From: Pipra filicauda
Lineage: Eukaryota > Chordata > Aves > Passeriformes > Pipridae
Assembly: GCF_003945595.2 (NCBI RefSeq)
Contig: NW_024104319.1
Span: 248,001-312,000, forward strand
Reading direction: 5' to 3'
Length of the DNA: 64,000 nt
Every line of letters starts with the position of its first letter. The stretch's first letter is position 1. Both the position numbers and the translations under genes were made by a program. Of the stretch, positions 42,563-54,239 are shown piece by piece. The notes under the pieces are model-generated. The model did no database searches. It was not told the origin of the DNA and saw only the letters and a list, made by a program, of their open reading frames with translations.

Positions 42563-42599
42563 ACCAGGATTTTGTTTGCACTGTAATGTTGTCTTTGTT

Positions 42600-45472
42600 T
42601 ATTTAAGTGATTGTATGATATTTTTCCAGTGAAGGAATATTCTTCCCAGATTTTTTAATGTACAGTGAAAATGCAGTGTGGTAACAGTGTGTAGTATTGC
42701 ATTTAGGTGGAAGATTTTGTAGCAATGATGCCTACATAGCACATTAAAAGTTTATTTTAAAAAAAAATATAAACCTCTCTCTTTTCTTTCTCTGATTGTC
42801 ATTGTGTACTCGGATTGCCATGAACAGCTAATAACTGAAGCGGCCTTTCAGAACAACTTGTGTTTGTGTGTTGTGAAAGTAATCATTAGGTTATAATCTG
42901 CTTTGGAGTCTGGAAAATCATATGTCTCAGTTCTGCCCTGACTAATTCTTTTGATAATGTGCACCTTTACAAGGGCTGACACGGGTGCATGTGTGAATGA
43001 CATTGCTGGTGGTGTCCAAGGAATCCATTTATTGCTGCTCACAGCATAACACTGGTGAGTCACTTTTTGCAGACTTTTTGCAGAGGTGTTAATTAGGCTT
43101 CTATTTTGATGAGTATTTCACAGCTTGATGAAAGCTGTGAACATCTGTATGGCGGGTAGGAGAGCTCTAGTGGCCAAGATTACATTTCACGGGTCCTTCC
43201 ATAATTGGAAAAACCATTCAGGTTTGTGGAAGTACAGTCATCACCATGGTTTCTGTATTTGATAACATATTATTCTCTTACTCTGAAATTAAGTCTCTAG
43301 AGACAGGATGCAAAGTGCAGGGCTGTCTTATGTGCAAAGGTACAAACCACACATTTTCAGCTTCTCAAAGAACATGGCCTTAACCTGTGTTCTGAGGAAA
43401 ACTTGAAGAATGAACACTTGTGTGCTGCTTCTCAGCATTCCAAAGAGGGTCATGCTTTGCACTTCATTGTGGTGTCATGGCTCAAGGTGGCAACACAAAC
43501 ACTGTGTGGGATTGTTGGTGGAGTCTGCTGGTACCATCTTTTTCCAGGCTCTGATTCCATTTTGACTCTGCTATGCTCTGGTGTACTCGGTCCTCTGCTG
43601 CTCTAAGTTATTCATGCTGTCCTCAGGTTGTACTTAAAGTGGTGCCTGAGCAGAACAAGCGAGGTCTTAACACTTGTTTAAATAAATAAATCAAAAAAAC
43701 CTCACCTAACACACTGCTGCACTATCTCCCTGCAGAGGAGAGAAAACAAAACAGAAATGAAACAGACCTCTCTGCACTCCTGGTCTGAGCAAGAGGTGAA
43801 AGAAATTAAACGTTTGGGATCAACTGTTTTTCATACATTCTTTCTTTTGTAATGATCTGCAGTGATCCCACATAAAACACTGCAGATTGCTTCCTTCTCT
43901 TACTTATTGCTGGAGTGCACAGCAGCTGAACAAAGTTGTTGATCTGAAATAAAGCAAATAGAAGTCCTACTGTAAAAGGATGTTCATATGTTGCAAGGGA
44001 TGACCATGTACAAAATCCCTTTTTCTGCAGCATTGATTTCCTGTCTCAGGGCTTGACCTTACGTTGAGAACTATGTATGTACAATTCAGAGTTGCTGTGG
44101 TGACTTCAGTGCTCTGTACCTTGTATTTAGTTCAGTCACAAGATTAGTCCAAACAGTGCCTGTGTTTTCAGGCTCCCTGGATTGCATTTATTGCTGCTGA
44201 CAGTTCCAAGACACAAGCCTGAGGAAGCTTGTTGGCAAGTTGACCATAATAGCCTGCTCCCCAAGTCTGCCTCCAAGAAGCAATGGTTCTAGCCGTGGTA
44301 GAAATATCAACAGGATGGTTGGAAACTTAGTTGCAAAAGTCATGGGGATGACTGAAACATGATAAGTACATGGAATTAGCCTATAGGAAGAGTTCCAGGA
44401 TTGTTTATAGAATAAGGGCTAGATTGTGTGTCAGGCGGGCTGGGCCTTGCTGAAATTTGGCTATGAAAGAATAGAGAAGAATAAGGGAACCATTTAAGAG
44501 TAAACAACTTGTTAACTGCTATGAAAGTTGCAAAAGTGTCATGGGGAAAATATGGAGATACTTTCAGAAGGGGCAGACTGTCAATGCCAGTGAGGCAAGA
44601 CCCAAGTCTGAGACACCAAGAGAATTTGGATAAGTTTATCGGGAATCAGGCATTCTCTACCAGTCTCTAACTCATATTGCATAGGGTCTCTCAAGAGAGA
44701 CACAGAAGAGACCTACAAGAGATAGCCTAGAGGAAGAGATTATAAGAAGAGACCAGAGAAACCTGAGGAGAATGCAAAAGACTCAGAAGAGGCCTCAAGC
44801 AAAACCCCGGATAGTAAAAAGGGAGGTTACAGGAGTGCCTTGGGAGAAACAGAGGGGACCCTGCATCCTTACAGACAACACACAGTAGGGCTGGAACTGC
44901 TACACTGACCCTCCTGACTTCTCTCACGGTTTCCCACACAGGACAAGGAAGTTATGTCAGGCACCACTACACAGACCAAACCAACTTCTCCCCTGGACTG
45001 CCCTGTGGAACTGGAAGGTCATGTTACTCATTGTTGGCATCACACATATCCACGTGTAGAGTAGTTTTGGGTCTGACTCCATTTAGACTCTACACTTTCA
45101 ATTTGCTCTTCAACTGCAAAAACCAGCCCTGCGCTCCCTGTTCCTTATTAATTATTTTCAAATGCAAAGTTATGTGATATAATTGTATTAAATCATAATG
45201 AAAGGATTCTGGTTAGTAACTTCATATGGCCAGGATGGACTGTGTTTTCAACCTGAGTATTATCAGCTCTGTGAAAGTAAGGGCCACGTAAACAATGTCT
45301 TTGGTTTTTGTTGTTCATAACCTCCATTCAGCACAAACATAGTAGATTTTCTCTGACATTGTCTTATTAATTGCCTCCACTAATTAGTTTCATTAATTGA
45401 GATGCTGGCCTGTAAGATTTTGTCATCTGTCTGTTATGTCCATACCTAGAGAATGTTCTTAATTCCATATAA
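42600..45472. other. Intergenic DNA downstream of SHB, nothing recognised
   Basis: I see no exon, RNA gene or clear repeat here. Short open frames on both strands (up to 75 codons) look random. There is an ATTAAA at 42743-42748 followed by an A-run. Confidence 0.6.
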
Positions 45473-47340
45473 CCATAGAATCATTTAGGTTGGAAATGAC
45501 CCTTAAGGTCATTGAGTCCAACCATTTAACCTAGCACTGTCAAATCCACCGTTAAACCATGTTCTTAAGTGCCTCATCTTTTAAATATCTCCAGTGACAG
45601 TGACTGAATCACTTCCCTGAACAGCCTGGTCTATAATTGACAACACTTTCAGTAAAGAATTTTTTCCTAATATACAATCTAAACCACTCCTTGTGCAACT
45701 TGAGCTTGTTTCCTCTCATACTCTTATTTGTTACTTAGGAGAAGAGGCTGACATCCCCCTCACTACAACCTCCTTTCAGGTAGTTGCAGAGAGGGAAAGT
45801 TTCCCCCTGACCCTCCTTGTCTCCAGGCTAAACAACCTCAGCTCTCTCAGCCACTCCTAATCAGACTTGTGCTCCAGACCCTTCACTGGCTTTGTTGTGC
45901 TTCTCTGGACTTGCTCCAGCACCTCAATGTCTTTCTTGTAATGAGGGGCCCAGAACTGGACAGAGAACTCAAGGTACGACACGACTAGTGCTGAGCACAG
46001 AGGCACAGTCCCTGCCCTGGTCCTGCTGACCACACTATTGCTGATCCAGGCCAGGATGCCACTGGCCTTCTTGGGCACCTGGGCACACTGCTGGCTCATG
46101 TTCAGCTGGCTGTTAATCAGCACCCACATGCTTTACTGCCAGGGAGCTCTCCAGCCACTCAGCCCCCAGCCTGTGGCACTGCATGGGGTTGTTGTGACCC
46201 AAGTGCAGGATCTGGCACTTGGCCTTGTTGAACCTCATACCACTGGCCTTGGCTAGTCTTTCTGCCCTCCAGCTGATGGACACTCCCTCCAAACTTGGTG
46301 TTGTTTGCAAGCTGACTGAAGGTGAACTTGATCCACTCGTCCAGATCATCAGTTAAGCTGTTGAAATAGAACTGGCACCAAAACTGAGCCCTGGGGAAAA
46401 GTGCTTGCGGCCGACTGCCACCCGGATGTAACTCCATTCACCACCGCTCTCCAGGCCCAGCCATCCAGCCAGTTTATTACCCAGCAAACAGTGCACCCAT
46501 CCAAGCCATGAACAGCCAGTCTCTCCAGGAGAATGCTGTGGGAAAAGGTGTCAAAGGCTTTACTAAAGTCAAGGTAGACAACATTCATAGCCTTATCCTT
46601 ATCCACTAAGTAGGTCACCCTGTCACAGAAGCAGATCAGGTTAGTCAAGTAGCACCCAGCCACACTGGCTGAGCCTAATCCCCTGGTTGTTTTGTACATG
46701 CTGTGTACAAAGATCACTCAAGCTGATCTGCTCCATTACCTTCCCAGGCAGACACGCCTTTAGTGCCCCCTCCAGCCCTTGTAGATGGGCATCACATTAG
46801 CTAACTTTTAGTCAAGTGGGACTTCCCCGAGTAGCCAGGGCTGATGGTAAATGACTGAAAATGCCTCAGTGAGCCCTTCCACCTCCTCCCTCGGTATCCT
46901 TGAGTGGATCCCGTTTGACCCCATAGACTTTTGTGTGTCTAAGTGGCGTGCAGGTTTCTAACTCTTTCCAGTTGGATTATGAGGGCATCATTCTCTTCCC
47001 CATCTATGTCTTCCAGCTCAACAGATGTATTTATAGAAACATTTTGGTTTTTACTGCAGTTGCCAAATTAAGTTCTAACTGGGCTTTGGCTCTTTTAATT
47101 TTCTCTCCATATAAACTCACAACATCATTGTAGTCTTCCTGAGCGGGCTGCCACTTCTTTCAAAGGTCATAAACTCTTTTTTTTTCCTGAGTTACAGTCA
47201 AAACTCTCTGTTCAGACTGGTTTTCTTCTCCCTACCCTGCAACTTCTCTTTTCTCACACAGGGACAGTGCTCCCACACCTTTAAGATTTTGTTGTTGGAA
47301 GATCTCCAGCCTGCCTGGATTCCTTAGCCCTTTAAGACAG
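45473..47340 (-). repeat. Long CR1 LINE copy, 3' part (antisense), with reverse-transcriptase remnant
   Basis: Read on the minus strand, a CR1 ORF2 remnant runs from above 47300 down to the 3' end at 45473 (CCATAGAATCATTTAGGTTGG on the + strand). The palm is still readable at 46349-46717, with NVVYLDFSKAFDT in a 122-codon frame. Just upstream are worn versions of 'ANVMPIYK' and 'KVMEQI', the usual CR1 order. Stops and frameshifts break the rest. It is interrupted at 47341 by another CR1 insertion, and its 5' part seems to resume near 47806. Confidence 0.85.
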
Positions 47341-47805
47341 CATAGAGTCACAAAATCATTTAGGTTGGAAAAGACCTCTGAGATCACTGAGTCCAACCTT
47401 TGACTGATCACAACCTTGTCAGCTAGACCATGACACTAAGTGCTGTGTCAGTCATTTCTTGAACACCTCTAGGGATGGTGACTCCATCACCTCCCTGGGC
47501 AGTCCATTCAGATGTTTAACAACCCTTTCCATGAACAAATTCCTCCTGATGTCCAACCCAAATTTCCCCTACTACAGCTTGAGGCTATCTCCTCTCATCC
47601 TGTCACTGGTTGCCTGGGCAAAGAGGCTGACCCCCAGCTCCCTACAACCTCCTTTCAGGTAAGGTCACCCCAACTCTCCAGGCTAAACAACCCCAGCTCC
47701 CTGAGCTGCTCCTAATAGAACTTACCTTTTAGGCCCTTCACCAGCTGCATTGCCCTTCTCTGGACTCGCTCCAGCACCTCAATGTCTTTCCTTGAAGTGC
47801 CTCCC
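47341..47805 (-). repeat. Younger CR1 3' fragment nested in the long CR1
   Basis: CATAGAGTCACAAAATCATT starts a fresh antisense CR1 3' end, with 'ttggaaaagacctctgagatcactgagtccaacc', 'atggtgactccatcacctccctgggcagtccattc' and 'ctctggactcgctccagcacctcaatgtcttt'. It repeats the region already present at 45473-45930, in the same orientation. It sits where the surrounding CR1 reading breaks off, which indicates a later insertion. Confidence 0.8.
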
Positions 47806-48010
47806 CAGGGGCTCTGTCAACCAGGCCAAAATCTGCCCTTCAGAAGTCCAAGGTAGCGGTTCTACTAACCACATCCTTATTTCTCTGAGACTCAAAAACT
47901 CTGTCATTTCATGATTACTATGGTCCAGCCATCCTCTACCCATTAGTTGCACCAGTTTTGCTGTTATTAAGGCTGTTCTTCACCTCTGTTAACAAATTAA
48001 GCCGTCCCTT
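47806..48010 (-). repeat. 5' continuation of the interrupted long CR1
   Basis: CTCCCCAGGGGCTCTGTCAACC continues the sequence left at about 47335 (CCTTTAAGACAG). It then runs through 'aaaatctgcccttcagaagtccaaggtagcgg' and 'actctgtcatttcatgattac', wording common upstream of the CR1 palm in bird genomes. The exact 5' limit is unclear. Confidence 0.55.
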
Positions 48011-48415
48011 CCCTTACTTGTCTTTCATGCTGTCACTGTGTGACTGCCTGAATTATTCTGATTTCAAGGTGCTGAGGATAAGCTGAATTAAAGAGTCTGA
48101 GTTGCAGAGTCCAGGGTCTGCTCTGTCACTAAGAGGAGCTGTGGTGAAGAAAGCTAAAAATGAGAGCATGTCCCTCTTCCACTTGGAAATCTGCTTTTAA
48201 GCTGAGAATTTACTGCTGGCCTCTACCTGTGCTACATATCACAGCTTTGTAGCCACTACCTGTGTACCTCGTTGCCCTGTACCTCCTTGATTCTGACCCT
48301 AATCCTGGCCTGTTGGTTTGGTTTCCAGGCTTAACTTCAGGCCTGCCATGTCACTATGCACCTGCTGTTTTACCACAAGACTGAGAGTGACTTGCTGACT
48401 CAGAATAATGCCTAG

Positions 48416-48537
48416 AACAAACAAACAAAACAAAACAAAAAACCCAACAAAACAAAAACAAAACCCCCACCACTGACCAACCAAAAAAACCCCCAAACAA
48501 ACAAAAAACACCAAAACCAAAACCCAAACCCCCCCCC
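48416..48537. repeat. A/C-rich simple repeat
   Basis: An A/C stretch (ACAAACAAACAAAACAAAAC, then AACCCC runs, ending in C9) creates false Phe/Gly/Val-rich frames on the minus strand. Confidence 0.95.
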
Positions 48538-48539
48538 AC

Positions 48540-51500
48540 TACGCTGCATACCGTTTCAGCTATATGCTGTCTTTCTGTAGAGGTCATGAGAAAATGATGG
48601 GGTTGGAACTTGACAACAAGGATGTCCTTCCTTGGGAGACACTCAAGTTTTACTGGTTATTCTCATGCCCTGGGAGAGGATAGCAGAACTACTTTTCCCC
48701 AGGTGCTGCTGCTCACCACCACTCTGGTTATCTTCCGTGTGTCACATAAAGGGTGTCCCTGAGCATGTTCACCAGACTGGGCATGGTGACCTTCACTTAC
48801 GGCTGCCTTGTAAAGCATGTTGCTATTGCCCACTAGTGTGCTCAATGCTACATTTTGAGGAGACAAAAAATATTCCCTGAGAAGTCATGGATGAGGTAAA
48901 GAACTATCAGCTGCCTCTGGGTACAGTCAAGACAGGGAAATTATAAGAACAAGAGCTAGGCCCCATCCCAGCAGTGCTGTCTTCTTGATTCCACCAGATC
49001 AAGGAGCAGTGGACAGAACTAGTCCTGCTCTGCGTCCTGCTGGAAGAGTGACGTGCCCATGCACAGGGGAACCACTTCCACAGAAGAAAGGCAGAGCCCA
49101 TTTGCAGACTCTGTCAGCCCTAATGCAGACTGTCAGCTGTCTGCATTAAAGGGCTTTGAGATCTGATGCTCAGGCATTCTCAGAAAGAGCTGCATAGCTA
49201 AGAAGTGCCTGCTGAAAGTGCCTGCCTCTCCTGTTCTCCTGGAGAGAGGTGACAGCGTGAAAGAAGAGCACTAACATCTGGATTTGAGTGGTTTTTATCT
49301 CCTGTCCCAGGCAGAGGCTCTAGTTCTGCCTGAGCAAGGCAGATGATTTGGATCATTTTTACCTGTGTTCTGGGCTTCCCTGATTTGCATGGGCCTTCTT
49401 TGCTAGAGATAATTTTATTTCCACGTCTTGGACACTCCTTCTACCACCTATGTGGGAAGAGTGTGAGCTCAAAGACCTCAAACTATAGCAGTGAAAGAAA
49501 AGCTGTAAAAAACTGAGCTGTGACACCCTATGAGATGGGTGTATCCATGCACACACCTTTCTGGAAGCATAAATTGTTTCACAGCTCTGGAACAATCTTT
49601 CAGGCCAGTGTTGTCTCCATGCTCTAGGTAAGAGACTTGCATTTTGCCAACTCTTAAGGAAGAGAAATGTTGAAGTATGGAGCGGTGTCTTTGCCTTGCT
49701 AAGCTCCAGGAGACCATTGTGGGACACAAAGCCTTTTTGGGGCCCATCCCCTTGGAGCATAGAGGTTATAAATAGTCTAGAGCAGAGGTTGCTGAAGCAA
49801 CACTGCTGTTTGGATACATGGGAATTTTCCAGGGATGCATGAGAAGGGGACATGAAGAAGGACAAAAGGGCATCAAAACTCTTCCACCAAGCAGTGTTTT
49901 TGATAGGAAAACAAAAACTACCTTATAGTTGGAAAAGGCAAAGCTGAGTATTTTGGGGAAAATTTCACTTACAAAAATAAAAAAAAAGAAAAAAAAAGAA
50001 AAGAAAAAAAGTCTTTTGAACTGCAGTGGTGAATTCTGAAAAAGAACAAAGTATCTTCTTTCCAAAAGGCCATTAGCATCCTCATAGGACTTAGTGAAGG
50101 ATGGATGGAATGTTCTCTGAGCCCCAAAGAGGGAGAGTCAGAAACTTGGCCTTTGTGATTGGGATCTAGCTGCTTAGGAGGTGTCTGGGTGGGAACACTG
50201 TGCTCCCACAATAGGGAGCTGCAGCTCCAGAGATCAGCAGTGGGAGAGCCCATGAGCCAAGGGGACATGGTAGAGAGCCAAACCGCCACTTGAAGTGGAA
50301 CTGATGGAACTCCTCCTCTCTTCCTGAGATTGACAATGCATTGTACTGCCACAGAGCTTCTATCAGCATTCCCCATAACTGCCTTCTGCTGCAGGTTATG
50401 GCAGTCTGGAAGTTTTCAGGAGTAAGAACTATCTTAGGTCAGACACCTTATGACAAGCAGAGTCCTAAGGCCTCTTCCAAAGGCCTCATCAGGTGGCAGC
50501 AGGCCCCTTCCCATAAATGAAAGTACAGCTCTGGAGGCAGAAGAACCTTAGGTTTGAGTACCAAAAAACGGACTCTCACTTGTCTGAACCGAGAGCCAAA
50601 CACCCACCTGTATGGCTACTCTCAGTGCAGGTGGAAACACTTTGTCCTGAACAGCAACAGCTGAGCTTTTTTTTTTTTCTGGGTGGCAATAAGCACAGAT
50701 GTTTTACCTCCTGCCTTCTGTGGTTCTCGGGATAGGCTGAAATGGGACACTTCATCTTCTGCAAAGGCAGCAAAGTATTACAATGATGAAAGTTATTTTG
50801 GTTAGTTGGTTAGGTTTTGTTCGTTTGCTTGTTTATTTAAAGCTTCCCTGTGCAGCTATATCAAATGGCTAACTATATTGTGTCAGTGTCTGTCTGTATG
50901 TGGAGGTTGTTTCAGATCAAATTTCAAATGCAGAAGATAGCATCCAGCAGATGGGAGGCTCAACACAAAATTATTCATCTTGAAACTTTAGCTCCTTTTG
51001 TGTCTGTTGAGTTCCTATTGAATTGTGATTGTCTTTCTGCGTTTCATTGCATCAGCTTCAATTTCTTCTGATTTAACTCTGTGCGAATAAGTGGAATCAT
51101 ACCTGTGGTTATTTTAAAAATGTGAGACTGCATTATTTAAAAATAATGCAAATCAGGGACCGCTTTTTGCCTTGCTTCTTCTGAGTTTGTTTTTGTTTGA
51201 TTGACTGATTGATTGATTGATTGATTGGTGTTGTGTCCAGAATATGTAGTACTGAAGGTGTTATTAGAGAGCTGGAAAGCACAGAACAATGAACATCCCT
51301 CTTGGCTGCAGGACAGAGCCTTTCCTCACAGCATCAGACATGCTGCAAACTGCTTCATAGAGTTACTTTCATTTTCTCAACATTCTGCAAAACCCAAAAC
51401 CTTCCTGAAAACACACCTTACGATGTTATTCTGGGATCACCAAAGCTGCTGAACTGTTGTGGTTTTTACACATTGAGCCACTGGCTGTTCACACCTGCAT

Positions 51501-52840
51501 TCCTCTTTCAGTTTTTGTGTCTTCCATTTACAGCTGTGGCCACCCCGTGGCTGAAGAAGGCGGCTCATTCATGTGCAAAACGAAATTTTTCTGCTTTTAA
51601 AGATATGACACATTAACCAAGCCCAAGGCAATAATAGTGGGGATTATGGCAATTTTTTAGGTTTCATTTAAGCTAAATGTTAACTTAGTGTTCATCATAT
51701 TGTAATTTTTCTTCATATTGAATTTTCTTGTTACTGAATCCTAGCACTTTGGTTATTGCAACAACAGCAAAAAGAAAAATGGAAGATGTGTTTGGCCTGT
51801 TTGTGCTCATTTCAGTTTTTACATTTGTTTCCCCAGCTGCATTTCTTCTTTCCTTCTTTCATCTTAATTGCCCATTCCTCTTCCTTTTGCCCACCAACTT
51901 GAAAAGCTGAAATCTAACCATCAAATATTTTGGTTTCCGTTTTGGAAAATTAAAAAAAAAATAATATTTTGATGCAAGATGAAAATATTGTTTGGCTGTT
52001 GTGGCCAATCCCAGCATATGTGGTCCTGATGCAGGCAGTCAGACAGTGCAGTCCCCAGGATTCTGAAGGGGCTGAAGCAGCTATGGCTGTGTCCTCTCTC
52101 TGCCCAGAACTACTGTCCTGGGTCCTCTGTGGGCCAGGACATTGTTGGGCTGCAGGGGAAGGGGCTGGAGAGAACCCAGCCTTTCCCGGCCTTGTGAGGA
52201 CTGAATGCCCCCCAGCTTGCCCAAAAGTGGGACCTTGTTCGATATAGAGACAGAGTACGAGGAAATTCCTCCAAAAGTGGAGACCCTCCCACAGGCAGGC
52301 AATGATCCTTCTTTCCCTAGGCTGACGTCCCCCTGTCCTGTCCCCCACAGCTCTAAATCCTCATCTTCCCTGCCCCTGTGTCTCTATGGGGCATAACTGG
52401 GGGCTGTATAGAGGCACCCCTTCGGTAAGGCATGCAGGGAGAGGAAAGAGAGATCTTTTCCCCCAGCCCTATTCTAGGTCTCTAGGGCTAATATAGTGGG
52501 AGGGAATCACCTCGCACTCTCTTTTTTCTGGGAACACAGCTCCCTCATGAGGCAGACTTCAGCAGGGCCGTTTGAGGCTCCAGGTTCAGCTCAGTAATTA
52601 GCAAAACTATCTGCAGTACCAACCCTCAGCACAGGTACAACTGGAAGAAGATGCCCATCTTGTAAGAGGCGAGGCTGGGGAGAGAAGCACTAGATCCTGT
52701 GGTTTTCCAGGAAGCCCAGATGTCCTGCTGCTCACTAGCCCTGCTCTGCTCTAATTGTTAGTCCCAGTCCAGGCTTGGCTTCTTCACCAGACTCTAGAGA
52801 CTTAACTTCTTAAAAATCACATCACAGACTCCCAGCTCTA
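48540..52840. other. Intergenic DNA, no gene recognised
   Basis: There is an A-rich tract at about 49973-50011, a (TTGA)n run at 51197-51227 and a 9-bp-stem inverted repeat with an octamer at 51130-51153. The 168-codon (49359-49865) and 135-codon (49969-50376) minus-strand frames have no recognisable domain. From about 52000 the G+C content rises towards the ERV remnant, but I cannot assign 52000-52840. Confidence 0.5.
51197..51227. repeat. (TTGA)n tetranucleotide microsatellite
   Basis: TTGATTGACTGATTGATTGA continues for two more units, giving about seven repeats with one C substitution. Confidence 0.9.
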
Positions 52841-52849
52841 TAAACCCTA

Positions 52850-53655
52850 CTGCCTACCTAGCACTGCATTGTTACCCCACGTGATGATGTTGTCCATGTA
52901 TGGTAGATGTCCAGTGGGATCACCCTGCTACGGTGCAGCTCAGATTAGCCCATGACAGACTGTGTTCTCACCCTGGGGCAGTTGATTGCAGGGGTATTGA
53001 CATCCCTTCACATGAAAGCAAACTGTTGTACTCTGCTGCCGGAGGAATTGAGAAAAAGACATTGGCAATATATGTTGTAGCATACCACTTCTCTGTCCTT
53101 GACTCCAGTTGATATAGGAGCTCTAGCAGATCAACTAGAGCAGCACTCAGCAGCAGTGACTTCGTTCAGGGCACAATAGTCCCTGTTAACTTTCACCTTC
53201 CATCAGACTTCTGCACTGGCTGTATAGGAGGACATTTAAAAGATGCTCACCACTCTTCGACTCTGCATTGGGTGAATCAGCTCATGGACAGGAGCCAGAG
53301 TATCTATTACTGCAGTATGGCTGCTGGTGTAACCACTCACACAAGGGTGAACAAGAACCTTGAGAGTCTGTGCAATGAAACCACCAACATCAATCTCAGA
53401 TGAGAAGTGGGAGGTGTATTCTCTCATCCTCTCTACAAGATAACTCTCCCAGCACAGTTAAGTGCATCAGTGCCAGGGCCAAGGATATAGCTAATGTTTG
53501 TATTAACACGTTCCAAAGCTCAACAACATAAAAGGGTATTCAGTGCAGCAAGCCAACTTCAAAGACAGAGAAGCCTGCCAATTTATAACTGCTACAGCTA
53601 TAGCATGCTCAAAACTCATGTTGTCTCAATACACATGCTGGGTGCCATAAAGGAC
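52850..53655 (-). mobile_element. Decayed endogenous retrovirus pol remnant, antisense
   Basis: Read on the minus strand, roughly 53270-52850 resembles the front part of an LTR-retrovirus reverse transcriptase of the kind common in bird genomes, broken by several stops and frameshifts. A 63-codon open piece before it (53427-53236) would fall in the protease/early pol region. It lies just downstream, in minus orientation, of the LTR at 53656-54232, with under 200 bases for a leader and no room for gag. It is therefore deleted as well as mutated. No functional product is possible. Confidence 0.6.
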
Positions 53656-54232
53656 TGTGGTGGGTTGAGCTTGACTGGATGCCAGGTGGCCACCAAGCAG
53701 CTTTATCACTCAACAGCACAGTGGAGAAAATAAGATGAAATGGCTTGTAGGTCAAGATAAAAGCAGCTCAATGAATGAAGCCAAAGGCCATGCATAGAAG
53801 CAAAGCAAAAAGATTTATTCTCTCTTTCTCATCATCACGTGGTGTCTAGCCACTTCCTGTGAATTTGGGCCTTAGTACATACAGTGATTGTTTTGTAAGA
53901 CAAGAACCTTAGTAACAAATCCCTCTCACAATCCTTAACTTTTATTTTATTGCTAAGTACAACATCAATATGGTATGGAATATCCCCTTTGGTTAGTCTG
54001 GGTCAGCTGCCCTGACTATATTCCCTCCCAAACGCTTGCCCATCTCCAGCCTACTGGCCTTTGGACTGAATTTGAATAAATAGCCTTGATGCTGTGTGAG
54101 GCCTGTTCAACAATAATCAAAACACTGGTGTGCTATCAACACCATTCTAGCTACAAACACAAAGCACAGCTCTATCATGGGTGCTACGGGGAAAGTTAAC
54201 TCCACCCTGTCCAGACCCAAAACAGTTCACCA
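53656..54232 (-). mobile_element. ERV LTR, antisense (upstream LTR of the pol remnant)
   Basis: It starts TGTGGTGGGTTGAGC and reads on as 'ggatgccaggtggccaccaagcag', wording typical of avian ERV LTR ends. AAAAGATTTATTCTC gives AATAAA on the minus strand near the low end. The high end is about CAGTTCACCA. No matching target duplication was found, which fits its being one LTR of a formerly longer provirus. Confidence 0.7.
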
Positions 54233-54239
54233 TGCTAGT

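Larger units (their letters stand above)
39360..42580 (+). other. SHB: SHB 3' untranslated region (inferred extent)
   Basis: No splice signal or new gene interrupts the sequence after the SHB stop. The first convincing polyadenylation signal is the overlapping AATAAATAAA at 42553-42562, so the 3' UTR may be about 3.2 kb. It would include an LTR-like insertion at about 39898-40625. The true end could be earlier or later: a second signal, ATTAAA, occurs at 42743-42748. Confidence 0.5.

Noticed and set aside
42743..42748. ATTAAA as SHB polyadenylation signal
   Set aside because: Possible, but weaker than the double AATAAA 190 bases upstream, which has a G/T-rich downstream element.
49359..49865. 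168-codon minus-strand open frame, the longest with no repeat explanation
   Set aside because: No motif, no repeat of composition typical of coding sequence, and no similar frame nearby. I cannot support a gene.
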